A DNA stretch of 64,000 bases, taken from contig NZ_BBJS01000014.1 of assembly GCF_000739895.2 (NCBI RefSeq), forward strand, positions 186,001-250,000, given 5' to 3'. A program made the position numbers and the translations under genes. Shown piece after piece: positions 10,659 to 19,078 of this stretch. This DNA comes from Sphingomonas paucimobilis NBRC 13935 (GTDB lineage Bacteria > Pseudomonadota > Alphaproteobacteria > Sphingomonadales > Sphingomonadaceae). The notes under the pieces are model-generated. The model did not search any database, was not told the DNA's origin, and worked only from the letters and a program-made list of their open reading frames with translations. Each line of letters opens with the position of its first letter. The stretch's first letter is position 1.

Positions 10659-12716
10659 TTACCAGATGCGGACGCGCTGCGCGGGCGGCAGCGCCATCTT
10701 GTCGGTCGGCTGCACCTTGAACGCCGCATACCAGGGGTCGAGGTTGCGAACGGTCAGCACGCGCTCATGGCCCGGCGAGTGCGGGTCGGAGAGCAGCGCC
10801 TGACGCAGCGCCGGTTCGCGCCACTTGGTCCGCCACACCTGCGCCCAGCCATAATAGAAGCGCTGGTCGCCGGTCGTGCCGTCGATGATCGGCGCGGGCT
10901 TGCCGCCGAGCGACTTGTGATAGGCGTCGAGCGCGACCGTAAGGCCCGCCAGATCGGCGATATTCTCGCCCAGCGTCAGTCCGCCCTGGACATGCTGGCC
11001 GGGCAGCGGCTCGTAGCTGTCATATTGCTTCACCAACGCATCGGTGAAGGTCTTGAACCGCGCCACGTCCTGCGGCGTCCACCAGTCGGTCAGCTTGCCG
11101 GTCGCGTCATATTTGCGGCCCTGATCGTCGAAATGGTGGCTGATCTCATGCCCGATCACCGCGCCGATACCGCCATAATTGACCGCAGGATCGGCCTTCG
11201 GATCGAAGAAGGGCGGCTGGAGGATCGCCGCCGGGAACACGATCTCGTTCATCGGCGGGTTGGCATAGGCGTTGATCGTCATCGGCGTCATGAACCACTC
11301 GCCGCGATCGATCGGCTGGCCCAGCTTGTTGAGGTCGCGCTGGAACTCGAACGCGTTGGCGCGCGCGACATTGCCCACCAGATCACCGCGCTGGATGGTC
11401 AGCGCCGAATAATCCTTCCACTTGTCGGGATAGCCGATCTTGGGCGTGAAGGCGGCCAGCTTGGCCAGCGCCTTCTGCTTGGTCTCGGGCGCCATCCATT
11501 CCAGGTTGCGCAGGCGGTCGCCCATCGCCGCGATCAGGTTCTTGACAAGCGCGTCGGCGGCGGCCTTCGATTCCGGCGGGAAATACTTCGCGACATATTG
11601 CTTGCCGACCTCCTCGCCCAGCCCTTCGGAGACCAGACCGACACCGCGCTTCCAGCGCGGCTGCTGCTGCGGCGTGCCCGACAGGGTCGTGCCGTAGAAG
11701 GCGAAGTTGGTCTTGTCGAAATCGCTCGACAGATAGGAGGCGTAGCTGCGCAGGACCTTGAGCATCGCATAGTCCTGCAGGACGTTCAGCGGCGTCTCGG
11801 CATAGAGCTTGGCCTCACCGGTCACCGCGCTCGGCTGCGCGACCAGATAGGCGGGACGGTTCGCGACGCCCAGCGTCTGCATATACTGCGCCCAGGGGAA
11901 GCCCGGCGCCTTGGCGGTGAAGTCCGCCGCCATCCACTTGTTATAGGTCTTGTCCGCGTCGCGGCTCTCGACGCGTGTCCAGTGAACGTTAGCCAGCGCC
12001 TTTTCGAAGTTGAAGACGGCGGCCGCACGCGCCTCGGCATTGGGCTCGCCGGCCAGGGTCAGCATCTTGGCGAGATAGGCCTGATAGGCGGTGCGCACCG
12101 ATGCCAGCTTGGCATCGTCCTTCAGATAATAGTCGCGGTCCGGCAGGCCCAGCCCGCTCTGGCTGAAGCTGACGATATAGGTATCGGGCGCCTTGTCGTC
12201 CTGGCCGACATAGGCGCCGAAGGGCGCGCCGACGCCCTGACGCTGGAGCTTGGCCATCTCGACGGCCAGCGCGTTGCGGTCCTTGGTCGCGCGAATCGCG
12301 GCAAGCCATGGTTTGACCGGGGCGGCGCCCTTCGCATTGACAGCGGCTTCGTCCATGAAGCTGGCGTAGAAGTCACCCGCCTTGTTGCCCGGCTGCTTGG
12401 TGGCCTCGTCCAGGATGGTGCGAGTCTGCTCGAGCGAGCGGTCCTGCAGCACATGGAACATGCCATAGGTAGAGCGATCGGCGGGGATCGTCGTCGTCTT
12501 GTACCAGGTGCCGTTCGAATAATCGAAGAAGTCGTCCCCCGGCTTCACCGAGGTGTCGCGCCCCGCCATGTCGAAACCGAAATCGCCGATCTCGGGGCCG
12601 TTCTTGGCATTGGGCTTGACCGGGCCGACGGCGGCCTTGTCGATCGGCGCCTGGGTCTGGGCGATGGCGGGGGAAACGGTGGAAGCGAGAAGAGCAGCGA
12701 TCAGGACAGAGCGCAT
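10659..12716 (-). CDS. M13 family zinc metallopeptidase, copy 2
   Basis: 685 residues from ATG 12716, with a signal peptide (MRSVLIAALLASTVSPAIAQ). The zinc motif HEISH is at 523-527, followed by GENIAD; NAYANPPMNEIVFPAAILQ and the C-terminal RVRIW match the downstream paralogue at the same spacing from the end. The two proteins align along their whole length, indicating an old tandem duplication. Upstream TTG 12728 is an alternative start but ATG 12716 places the signal peptide correctly. Likely a periplasmic oligopeptidase; substrate unknown. Confidence 0.95.
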   Translation of the reverse strand: MRSVLIAALLASTVSPAIAQTQAPIDKAAVGPVKPNAKNGPEIGDFGFDMAGRDTSVKPGDDFFDYSNGTWYKTTTIPADRSTYGMFHVLQDRSLEQTRTILDEATKQPGNKAGDFYASFMDEAAVNAKGAAPVKPWLAAIRATKDRNALAVEMAKLQRQGVGAPFGAYVGQDDKAPDTYIVSFSQSGLGLPDRDYYLKDDAKLASVRTAYQAYLAKMLTLAGEPNAEARAAAVFNFEKALANVHWTRVESRDADKTYNKWMAADFTAKAPGFPWAQYMQTLGVANRPAYLVAQPSAVTGEAKLYAETPLNVLQDYAMLKVLRSYASYLSSDFDKTNFAFYGTTLSGTPQQQPRWKRGVGLVSEGLGEEVGKQYVAKYFPPESKAAADALVKNLIAAMGDRLRNLEWMAPETKQKALAKLAAFTPKIGYPDKWKDYSALTIQRGDLVGNVARANAFEFQRDLNKLGQPIDRGEWFMTPMTINAYANPPMNEIVFPAAILQPPFFDPKADPAVNYGGIGAVIGHEISHHFDDQGRKYDATGKLTDWWTPQDVARFKTFTDALVKQYDSYEPLPGQHVQGGLTLGENIADLAGLTVALDAYHKSLGGKPAPIIDGTTGDQRFYYGWAQVWRTKWREPALRQALLSDPHSPGHERVLTVRNLDPWYAAFKVQPTDKMALPPAQRVRIW

Positions 12717-12788
12717 CTGAGTTCCCAAATAGGACAGTGATGCGACCGTTGTAGCGGGCCGATACGCCTAGTCAAACGATACACCGGT

Positions 12789-13364
12789 TCAAATATGCGC
12801 CGATCTGCGGCGGTTACGCCATTTACGCGCGATCCACAGCCGCCAGCCGAGCGCCGAGGCGGCATAGCCCAGCACCGCGCAGCCACCGGTCAGCACGCAC
12901 AGCCCCAGACCAAAGGCCGGACCTTGTTCCCACAGCCAATGAAAGGCGCTCGTCGCCCATTGCAGCCATCCGGTCGCCGCCTCGGCCACCGGTTGCGTGT
13001 TGATCGGCGTATCGCTGCGCAGCAGCAGCGTGCCGATGCGGTAGGCGATCAGCCACAGAAGCGGCGTGGTCAGCGGATTGGTGATGAAGGTCGTGAGCGC
13101 GGCGACCGGAACATTGGCGCGAAACGGCAGCGCGAAGACCGCCGCGATCGCGATCTGCGCCACGGGAAACAGAAAGCCCGCGACCACGCCCAGCGCGACG
13201 CCGCGCGGCACCGATCGGCGGGTGAAGCGCCACAACTCCGGCGCCAGCACCCGGTGCGCGACCGGCCGAAGGAGCCGGTTCCTCTCCATCGAATCGCGGG
13301 TCGGCATGTTGCGCCGGACCCAGGCCAGCGATCGGCTCCACATGGTCGGCGCGGCGGACGCCAT
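12789..13364 (-). CDS. DUF2062 membrane protein
   Basis: 191 residues. Contains the DUF2062 core: a basic N-terminus, hydrophobic segments around residues 55-80 (VALGVVAGFLFPVAQIAIAA) and 85-115 including the conserved NPLTTPLLW, and a third membrane segment near 155-175. The function of the family is not established. Its ATG overlaps the smpB stop (TGATG), so it is probably translated with smpB. Confidence 0.85.
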   Translation of the reverse strand: MASAAPTMWSRSLAWVRRNMPTRDSMERNRLLRPVAHRVLAPELWRFTRRSVPRGVALGVVAGFLFPVAQIAIAAVFALPFRANVPVAALTTFITNPLTTPLLWLIAYRIGTLLLRSDTPINTQPVAEAATGWLQWATSAFHWLWEQGPAFGLGLCVLTGGCAVLGYAASALGWRLWIARKWRNRRRSAHI

Positions 13365-13843
13365 CAGCCGCGATCGCGCAGGATACGGCCCTGCTCGCGC
13401 TTCCAGTCGCGCTCCTTGATCGAATCGCGCTTGTCGTGCGCCTTCTTGCCCTTGGCCAATGCCAGCTCCACCTTCGCGCGACCGCGCGAGTTGAAATAGA
13501 TCATCAGTGGCACCAGGGTCATACCCTCGCGCGCCACCGCCCCATGGAGCTTGTTTATTTCGCGCTCATGAAGGAGCAATTTACGCGGGCGCTTGGCTTC
13601 GTGGTTGAAGCGGTTGCCGTGGCTGAACTCGGGCACGTTGGAATTGACCAGCCACACCTCCTCGCCGCGCACCTCGGCATAGGACTCGGCAATCGATCCC
13701 TCACCGAAGCGGAGCGATTTCACCTCGGTCCCGGTCAGGGCGATGCCGGCCTCATAGGTGGTCTCAATGGCATAGTCGAAGCGGGCGCGCCGGTTCTCGG
13801 CGACGATCTTCTTCTTGTCGAATGTCTGGGGTTTCGGGCGCAT
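13364..13843 (-). CDS. smpB: SsrA-binding protein SmpB
   Basis: 159 residues, the normal size. SmpB binds tmRNA and is needed for trans-translation rescue of stalled ribosomes. Recognisable features are [28 protein letters not shown] near residue 40, the EREINKL loop and a basic C-terminal tail ending [20 protein letters not shown]. Start ATG 13843 gives [12 protein letters not shown]. The first 18 bases of the gene are identical to the first 18 bases of the MRPKPQ reading of the divergent gene at 13970. tmRNA itself is not in the window. Confidence 0.96.
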   Translation of the reverse strand: MRPKPQTFDKKKIVAENRRARFDYAIETTYEAGIALTGTEVKSLRFGEGSIAESYAEVRGEEVWLVNSNVPEFSHGNRFNHEAKRPRKLLLHEREINKLHGAVAREGMTLVPLMIYFNSRGRAKVELALAKGKKAHDKRDSIKERDWKREQGRILRDRG

Positions 13844-13993
13844 GGACGGGCCGATGTAGGCGCTTGTGCCCCGCGTGAAAAGCCGGTCGATGGCGATGTC
13901 CCGTTTCCGTTCGGCACGCGGGCGCCGTCGGACTGGCGCAGCGGGGCAAACTGGCGCAAGGGCGCGGGCATGACCATGCGCCCGAAACCCCAG
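13826..13993. repeat. 18-bp inverted repeat at the starts of two divergent genes
   Basis: ATGCGCCCGAAACCCCAG occurs at 13976-13993 on the forward strand and at 13826-13843 on the reverse strand, separated by 132 bases. Both copies encode MRPKPQ: the SmpB N-terminus on one side and the lipoprotein signal peptide on the other. The flanks differ, apart from scattered matches over the next nine bases. Confidence 0.9.
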
Positions 13994-14872
13994 GCTTTCC
14001 GGATCGCCGTCATCGGCGTCGCGACGGCCCTGACGGGCGCGTGCGGCGGGGGCAGCGGCCAGGACGAGCCATCGACACCCATCGTCACCCCGACCGCCAG
14101 TCCCACGGCGGCTCCCTCGCCCAGCCCAACCGGCACTCCCGCCGGCTGGTGGCGGCCCGACCGCGCGCTGAGCTGGCAATGGCAACTGAGCGGCGCCGTC
14201 AACACCAGCTATGCCGTTCAGGCCTATGACATCGACCTGTTCGACACACCAGTAGCGACCATCACCGCGCTGCACAGCGCCGGTCGCCGCGTGATCTGCT
14301 ATTTCTCCGCCGGTTCGTCGGAAAATTGGCGCAGCGACGATGGTCAGTTCGCAGCGTCTGACCGCGGAAAGGCACTTGAGGGCTGGGCCGGCGAGCGTTG
14401 GCTGCGCACCGATTCGCCAACGGTTCGCGCGGTCATGGCGGCCCGGCTCGATCTGGCGCGAACCAAGGGGTGTGACGCGGTCGAGCCGGACAATGTCGAC
14501 GGCTATGCCAATGCCAACGGACTGGGCCTGACCGCCGCGATGCAGCTCGACTATAACCGCTATCTGGCGACGGAGGCGCATCGCCGGGGGCTGGCGATCG
14601 CACTCAAGAACGATCTGGATCAGGTACCGGTGCTCCAGCCCGCCTTCGACTTCGCGGTCAACGAGCAGTGCCATGAGTATAACGAGTGCGGGGCCTATTC
14701 GGCGTTTCTGGACGCGGGCAAGCCGGTGCTGGTCGCCGAATATGCCGATCGCTACCGGACCAACGCCAATGGCGCGCGGGATGCGATGTGCGCGGCATCG
14801 CGTGCGCAAGGGGTCCGCACGCTTGTCCTCGCGGTCAAACTCGACGACAGCTATCGCTTCACTTGCGACTAG
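13970..14872 (+). CDS. GH114-like (endo-alpha-1,4-polygalactosaminidase family) lipoprotein
   Basis: 300 residues from ATG 13970 (AAGGG seven bases upstream) or 298 from ATG 13976 (MRPKPQAF). A signal sequence ends in the lipobox LTGAC, followed by a Pro/Thr/Ser linker (about residues 35-60). The catalytic TIM-barrel-like domain has [41 protein letters not shown] and [14 protein letters not shown], which are features of the GH114 family. Members cleave galactosaminogalactan-type polymers, but many bacterial homologues are uncharacterised. It diverges from smpB and its end overlaps the next gene by 14 bases. Confidence 0.8.
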   Translation: MTMRPKPQAFRIAVIGVATALTGACGGGSGQDEPSTPIVTPTASPTAAPSPSPTGTPAGWWRPDRALSWQWQLSGAVNTSYAVQAYDIDLFDTPVATITALHSAGRRVICYFSAGSSENWRSDDGQFAASDRGKALEGWAGERWLRTDSPTVRAVMAARLDLARTKGCDAVEPDNVDGYANANGLGLTAAMQLDYNRYLATEAHRRGLAIALKNDLDQVPVLQPAFDFAVNEQCHEYNECGAYSAFLDAGKPVLVAEYADRYRTNANGARDAMCAASRAQGVRTLVLAVKLDDSYRFTCD

Positions 14873-15197
14873 CCCCGCCGAGCGGGATCTTCAGACGCAT
14901 CATGGCACGGTTGCTGGGGAAGCCCCCAACGCCCGCCTGCTCGACCTCGCCCGATAAGGTGCCGACACCCGCAATGTCGGTCGCAGCCCTGGGAAGACCG
15001 TCTTTCGCGCCATAATCCGGAATGGGGCGCAACCGATCGGCTTCCGCCGATCGCCCGCATACGACGACCTCATCGCCCGTGTCGCTCGGTGGGCAATGCC
15101 GGCCGGTCGCTGGCTTCCTGGGCATGGGCAGAACGGGGCCGGCCACCGCCTGCGCCATGATCGCAACCGAAATCCACATAAGGCCGACCACTCCCAT
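14859..15197 (-). CDS. Small secreted protein of unknown function
   Basis: 112 residues from ATG 15197; ATG 15179 ([18 protein letters not shown]) is an alternative. A hydrophobic signal peptide is followed by [16 protein letters not shown] and [10 protein letters not shown] recall similar '[10 protein letters not shown]..' short exported proteins from sphingomonads, without known function. The two cysteines could form a disulfide. It lies downstream of dapA on the same strand with a 63-base gap and overlaps the convergent GH114-like gene. Confidence 0.7.
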   Translation of the reverse strand: MGVVGLMWISVAIMAQAVAGPVLPMPRKPATGRHCPPSDTGDEVVVCGRSAEADRLRPIPDYGAKDGLPRAATDIAGVGTLSGEVEQAGVGGFPSNRAMMRLKIPLGGASRK

Positions 15198-15260
15198 CGC
15201 CGCCCTGCTCCACCGACCGAAGGGTCGGCAAAGATTGCGGCGACAACAGGGCCAACCGGG

Positions 15261-16160
15261 TCAGATCAGGCCCGCATGGGCCAGTGCCGCATCCACCTGT
15301 GCGCGGGCCGCCTCGGACGGCCAGGTCATGGGCAGGCGGACGCCGGTAGCGAAGCCCCGGATCACCCGGCTCAGCGCATATTTAACGGGCCCTGGCGAGG
15401 CATCGGCGAACATCGCCTCGTGCAGCGGGAACAACCGGTCGTGCAGTTCCAGCGCGCGCGCCATGTCTCCGGCCGCACAGGCCGCCTGGAAATCGGCGCA
15501 GAGACGCGGCGCGACATTGGCGGTCACCGAAATGCAGCCGACCCCGCCCATGGCGTTGAAGGCGAGCGCCAGATCGTCATTGCCCGACAGCTGGCAGAAA
15601 TCAGGGCCCAGCGCCGAACGGTGGTGCGACACGCGGGCGAGCGCGCCAGTGGCATCCTTCACCCCAACGAAAATCTCCGGTGCCGCCTGGACGACGCGGA
15701 TCAGGGTCGCGGGCTGGATATCGGTCACCGTCCGACCGGGGACGTTATAGAGGATGATGGGAAGCGGCGCGTCGTTCGCCAGCTCGGCGAAGTGGCGAAC
15801 GATCCCCTCTTGGCTGGGTCGATTATAATAAGGCGGCACCATCAGCGCGGCGTCGGCACCGGCGGCCTGCGCGGCCTTCAGATTCTCGACCGCGACGATC
15901 GTGTCGTTCGACCCCGCCCCCGCGATCACCGGCACGCGGCCATTGGCCTGATCAACGCAGACGCGGACGACATGGAAATGCTCGTCCTTGGGCATGGTCG
16001 CCGCCTCACCCGTGGTGCCGCATGCGACCAGCGCGGAAGAGCCCTGCTCTATCTGCCATTCGACGAAATCGCGGAACCGGCCTTCGTCGAACGCACCGCC
16101 GACATGATCGCCACGATCCTCGAACGGCGTCACCAAAGCGGGGATAGATCCTGAAAACAT
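15261..16160 (-). CDS. dapA: 4-hydroxy-tetrahydrodipicolinate synthase
   Basis: 299 residues from ATG 16160 (MFSGSIPALVTPF), which matches the family N-terminus. It condenses pyruvate with aspartate semialdehyde in lysine/diaminopimelate synthesis. The motif ALVACGTTGEAATM, Tyr138 in ILYNVPGRT and Schiff-base Lys168 in GVKDATG are in place. The arginine in NVPGR that binds the substrate carboxylate supports true DapA, unlike the paralogue at 44.2 kb. No clear Shine-Dalgarno sequence precedes the ATG. It is divergent from the transglycosylase gene across 80 bases. Confidence 0.93.
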   Translation of the reverse strand: MFSGSIPALVTPFEDRGDHVGGAFDEGRFRDFVEWQIEQGSSALVACGTTGEAATMPKDEHFHVVRVCVDQANGRVPVIAGAGSNDTIVAVENLKAAQAAGADAALMVPPYYNRPSQEGIVRHFAELANDAPLPIILYNVPGRTVTDIQPATLIRVVQAAPEIFVGVKDATGALARVSHHRSALGPDFCQLSGNDDLALAFNAMGGVGCISVTANVAPRLCADFQAACAAGDMARALELHDRLFPLHEAMFADASPGPVKYALSRVIRGFATGVRLPMTWPSEAARAQVDAALAHAGLI

Positions 16161-16240
16161 GAGGGGAAATGCGCTCCTGCCGCGCCGAAATATGGAATTT
16201 GTTCGGGACATGTACGGGTAGAGGCCCTATTCTGTCCACC

Positions 16241-18235
16241 ATGATGGCATTGACGAAAGCGGGCGCGCTCCTGGCAACACTGGCCGGGGCAATGGTGTCG
16301 CCGAGCGGACAGGATCAGCTCGACCGGTACCGGACGCAGATGGCGAATATGAGCCCGAACGGCGTCGCCGCGCCCAGCGACGGGGCGATCGCCGCCGCGC
16401 TGGCCCAATGGCGCGCGCTGCAACAGACCGATTCGCTGCCCTTCGACAGCTATGCCGGGTTCCTGATGGCGCATCCCGGCTGGCCAGGCGAGGCGAGCAA
16501 TCGCCGCGCCGCCGAGCGTCAGGCCGCGAACTTCACCGCCGCGCCCAGCAGCATCGTCGCCTATTTCCGCCGTTACCCGCCCCAATCGGCGGCGGGCGGA
16601 GTAGCCTATGCCCGCGCGCTACTGGCAACTGGCGCTCCCGGCGAAGCGGCGCAGGCCGCTCGGACGGCCTGGCGCCGCGGGGTGCTGTCGCCGACCGATG
16701 AAGCGCTCGTCTTGTCGACCCTCGGCTCGGCCCTGACGCCCGAGGATCATGACGCGCGCATGGACGCCCTTCTCTGGAGCGGACAGACCAGCGCGGCGGC
16801 GCGGGTGCTCGGCTATACCAGTTCGGCCCGCCGGCCGATTTTCGCCGCGCGTCTGGCCTTCCGGACCAAATCCGCCGATGCCGCCAGCCTCTCGGCCTCG
16901 ACCGCCGAGTTGTACGCCAATGATGCCGGCTATGTCGCCGATCGCGCCCTGTGGCTGCGCAACACGGGCGACAGCCTCACCGCCCGCTCCTGGCTGGCGC
17001 GGCCCCGGCAGTTGACCGTGCGGCCGGGCAATGTCGAGGAATTCTACGAAACGCTGCTGCTCAACGCGCGCGCCGCGGCGGCGGACAATCAGCTTCAGAC
17101 CGCCTATGACATCGCACGGCAGGTGGATGACGCCTATCCCGCCGGCACCGATGTCTCCAAGCGCCCCTATGGCGAGCGCGACGACTATACCAGCCTGGTC
17201 TGGCTGGGCGGACAGACGGCGATGAAGCTCGGCCGACCGGCCGATGCGATGACGCTGTTCGACCGCTATGGCCGGGGCAGCCAGTCGCCGCAGACGCGGG
17301 CGAAGGGCTTTTATTGGGCGGGTCGCGCGGCGCAGGCGGCGGGCCGGCCGGCGGAGGCCGCTGGCTTCTTCAACCGTGCCGCCGAGTATCGAGACCAATT
17401 CTATGGGCAATTGGCATTGGAGCGCACCGGCCGACCGCTGACCGCCCCGCCCGCGCTGGCATCGAGCGCAGTCCCCGCGGCGACCCGCGCCGCCTTCGAC
17501 GCACGTGAGACAGTGCGCGCCGCGCGCCTCCTAGGACAAATCGGCCAGTGGCAGGATCAGACCGCCTTCATCCGCCAGATCGCCGCAGATGCCACGGATG
17601 AGAATGACCATCTGCTGGCGGTCGACCTTTCGCGCAGCTTGGCGCGCCCTGACCTCGCCGTCATGGTCGGACGCAGCGCTTTGCAGAACGGGCTGACCGA
17701 TTATTCGGCCGCCGGCTTTCCGACCATCTCGGTGCCGTCGGGCTACGATTCGAGCTGGACGATCATCCATGCCATCGCCCGGCAGGAAAGCCAGTTCGAC
17801 CGCGCCGCCGTCAGCCATGCCGGCGCACGTGGGTTGATGCAGCTGATGCCCGCCACCGCCGCCGAGCAGTCGAACAAGATCGGCCTGTCCTATTCGCCCG
17901 CCTCGCTGACCACCGATCCGGACCTGTCGATCCGGCTTGGCGCCAGCTATTTCGAGCGGATTCGCAACAACTTCGGTAGCTATCCACTTGCGATCGCGGC
18001 CTATAATGCCGGCGGCGGCAATGTGAACAAATGGCTGCGGCAGAATGGCGATCCGCGCACCGGCTCGGTCGATATCGTCGAGTGGATCGAGGCGATCCCC
18101 TATATGGAGACTCGCAATTACGTTCAGCGGGTGCTGGAAAACGCCGTCGTCTATGATCTAATGAACCCCGCCCGGGCGACCAGCCGGGGACCGACGCCGC
18201 TGAGCTGGTACCTCGGCAAGTCGCAGCCGGGTTGA
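16241..18235 (+). CDS. Soluble lytic murein transglycosylase (Slt70-like)
   Basis: 664 residues from ATG 16241. After a signal-like N-terminus there is a long alpha-helical, Ala-rich superhelical domain (about residues 40-490) and a C-terminal SLT domain. The catalytic Glu is at about 516 in AIARQESQFD, followed by HAGARGLMQLMPATA and LAIAAYNAGGGNV. The enzyme cleaves the MurNAc-GlcNAc bond of peptidoglycan with formation of 1,6-anhydro ends in the periplasm. The diaminopimelate-pathway gene dapA is divergent, but I see no evidence of shared regulation. Confidence 0.93.
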   Translation: MMALTKAGALLATLAGAMVSPSGQDQLDRYRTQMANMSPNGVAAPSDGAIAAALAQWRALQQTDSLPFDSYAGFLMAHPGWPGEASNRRAAERQAANFTAAPSSIVAYFRRYPPQSAAGGVAYARALLATGAPGEAAQAARTAWRRGVLSPTDEALVLSTLGSALTPEDHDARMDALLWSGQTSAAARVLGYTSSARRPIFAARLAFRTKSADAASLSASTAELYANDAGYVADRALWLRNTGDSLTARSWLARPRQLTVRPGNVEEFYETLLLNARAAAADNQLQTAYDIARQVDDAYPAGTDVSKRPYGERDDYTSLVWLGGQTAMKLGRPADAMTLFDRYGRGSQSPQTRAKGFYWAGRAAQAAGRPAEAAGFFNRAAEYRDQFYGQLALERTGRPLTAPPALASSAVPAATRAAFDARETVRAARLLGQIGQWQDQTAFIRQIAADATDENDHLLAVDLSRSLARPDLAVMVGRSALQNGLTDYSAAGFPTISVPSGYDSSWTIIHAIARQESQFDRAAVSHAGARGLMQLMPATAAEQSNKIGLSYSPASLTTDPDLSIRLGASYFERIRNNFGSYPLAIAAYNAGGGNVNKWLRQNGDPRTGSVDIVEWIEAIPYMETRNYVQRVLENAVVYDLMNPARATSRGPTPLSWYLGKSQPG

Positions 18236-18265
18236 TCGCCCGGCGGCGCGCGATAGAGCAAGGCG

Positions 18266-18748
18266 ATGGATCGCCCCAATTACATCACGCCTGCCGGCTA
18301 TGCCGCGCTCCGCCAGGAATATGAGGCGCTGTTCGCGGTCGAGCGGCCCAAGCTGGTCGACACCATCGCCTGGGCCGCCGGTAATGGCGACCGGTCGGAG
18401 AATGGCGACTATATCTATGGTCGCAAGCGGCTCCGCGAGATCGATCGGCGGCTGGGTTGGCTCTCCAAGCGGATGAAGGCGGCCAAGGTCATCGATCCCG
18501 CCCGCCAAGAGGACCGCAGCAAGGTGTGGTTCGGCGCCACCGTCACCATCGCCGACGAGGATGACAACGAACGCGTGCTGACCCTTGTCGGTGATGACGA
18601 GGCGGACGCCGGCCAGGGTCGGGTCGGCTGGAATGCGCCGTTGGTCAGGGCGCTGCGGGGTGCTGCGATCGGGGACCTCCGCCGCGTCGTGCTTCCAGCC
18701 GGCGAGCGGGAATATGAGGTGATTGCTATAACTTACCCGACGGAGTGA
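18266..18748 (+). CDS. greB: Transcript cleavage factor GreB
   Basis: 160 residues. GreB enters the RNA polymerase secondary channel and stimulates cleavage of backtracked RNA. The N-terminal coiled coil carries the acidic tip GDRSENGDYIYGRKRLREID, where the Asp-Arg-Ser-Glu-Asn of Gre factors is visible, and the C-terminal FKBP-like domain has VWFGATVTIADED and VGWNAPLVRALRG. The GDYIYGRKRLREIDRR segment favours GreB over GreA. ATG 18266 gives MDRPNYITPAGY. Confidence 0.92.
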   Translation: MDRPNYITPAGYAALRQEYEALFAVERPKLVDTIAWAAGNGDRSENGDYIYGRKRLREIDRRLGWLSKRMKAAKVIDPARQEDRSKVWFGATVTIADEDDNERVLTLVGDDEADAGQGRVGWNAPLVRALRGAAIGDLRRVVLPAGEREYEVIAITYPTE

Positions 18749-18774
18749 GGAACGAGTCGTAGTCCTTCTTCGCT
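18749..18774 (+). promoter_or_regulatory. Candidate EcfG-type (general stress) promoter
   Basis: GGAAC at 18749-18753 is followed after 17 bases by CGCT at 18771-18774, one mismatch from the GGAAC-N16/17-CGTT pattern known for alphaproteobacterial sigma EcfG. It lies 29 bases before the ATG of a small acidic protein. A 7-bp hairpin (CTTCGCT/AGCGAAG, 18768-18789) overlaps it. This is pattern matching only. Confidence 0.35.
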
Positions 18775-18803
18775 GAAGCTCTAGCGAAGACAGGAGAGTG
18801 ACC

Positions 18804-19028
18804 ATGGAAAATCCCCGCACCACCAGCGCCCGCGATCATGACGACAGCGCGATCATCGACGCGGCGGAAGCGGCCCCGTCGACAGTGGGTCGGGCGGGCG
18901 GCATCGCCACCGATGTCGGCACCCGTGACGAACTGACCCGCGCGGTGGACGATCCCGAAAGCCATGAGCGCGTGACCAAGAGCGTCGAGATGGACAATGG
19001 TCAGGTCCGCAACGGCGAACGGCGCTGA
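18804..19028 (+). CDS. Small hydrophilic acidic protein, unknown function
   Basis: 74 residues beginning MENPRTTSARDHDDSAIID. There is a good Shine-Dalgarno (AGGAGAG) before ATG 18804. The protein is charged, without cysteine, signal peptide or membrane segment, and looks largely disordered. I do not recognise a named family. A possible general-stress promoter precedes it. Confidence 0.7.
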   Translation: MENPRTTSARDHDDSAIIDAAEAAPSTVGRAGGIATDVGTRDELTRAVDDPESHERVTKSVEMDNGQVRNGERR

Positions 19029-19078
19029 CCGGCTTTTCGTCGATGGCCGGCGCAGCGCGGCTTTGCTAGACCGGGCGT

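Noticed and set aside
8192..10720. 842-codon open frame on the forward strand opposite cckA and M13 copy 1
   Set aside because: It runs antisense across two well-supported genes and their junction, has low-complexity Arg/Gly/Asp-rich composition and no recognisable domain. This is expected from codon bias in GC-rich DNA.
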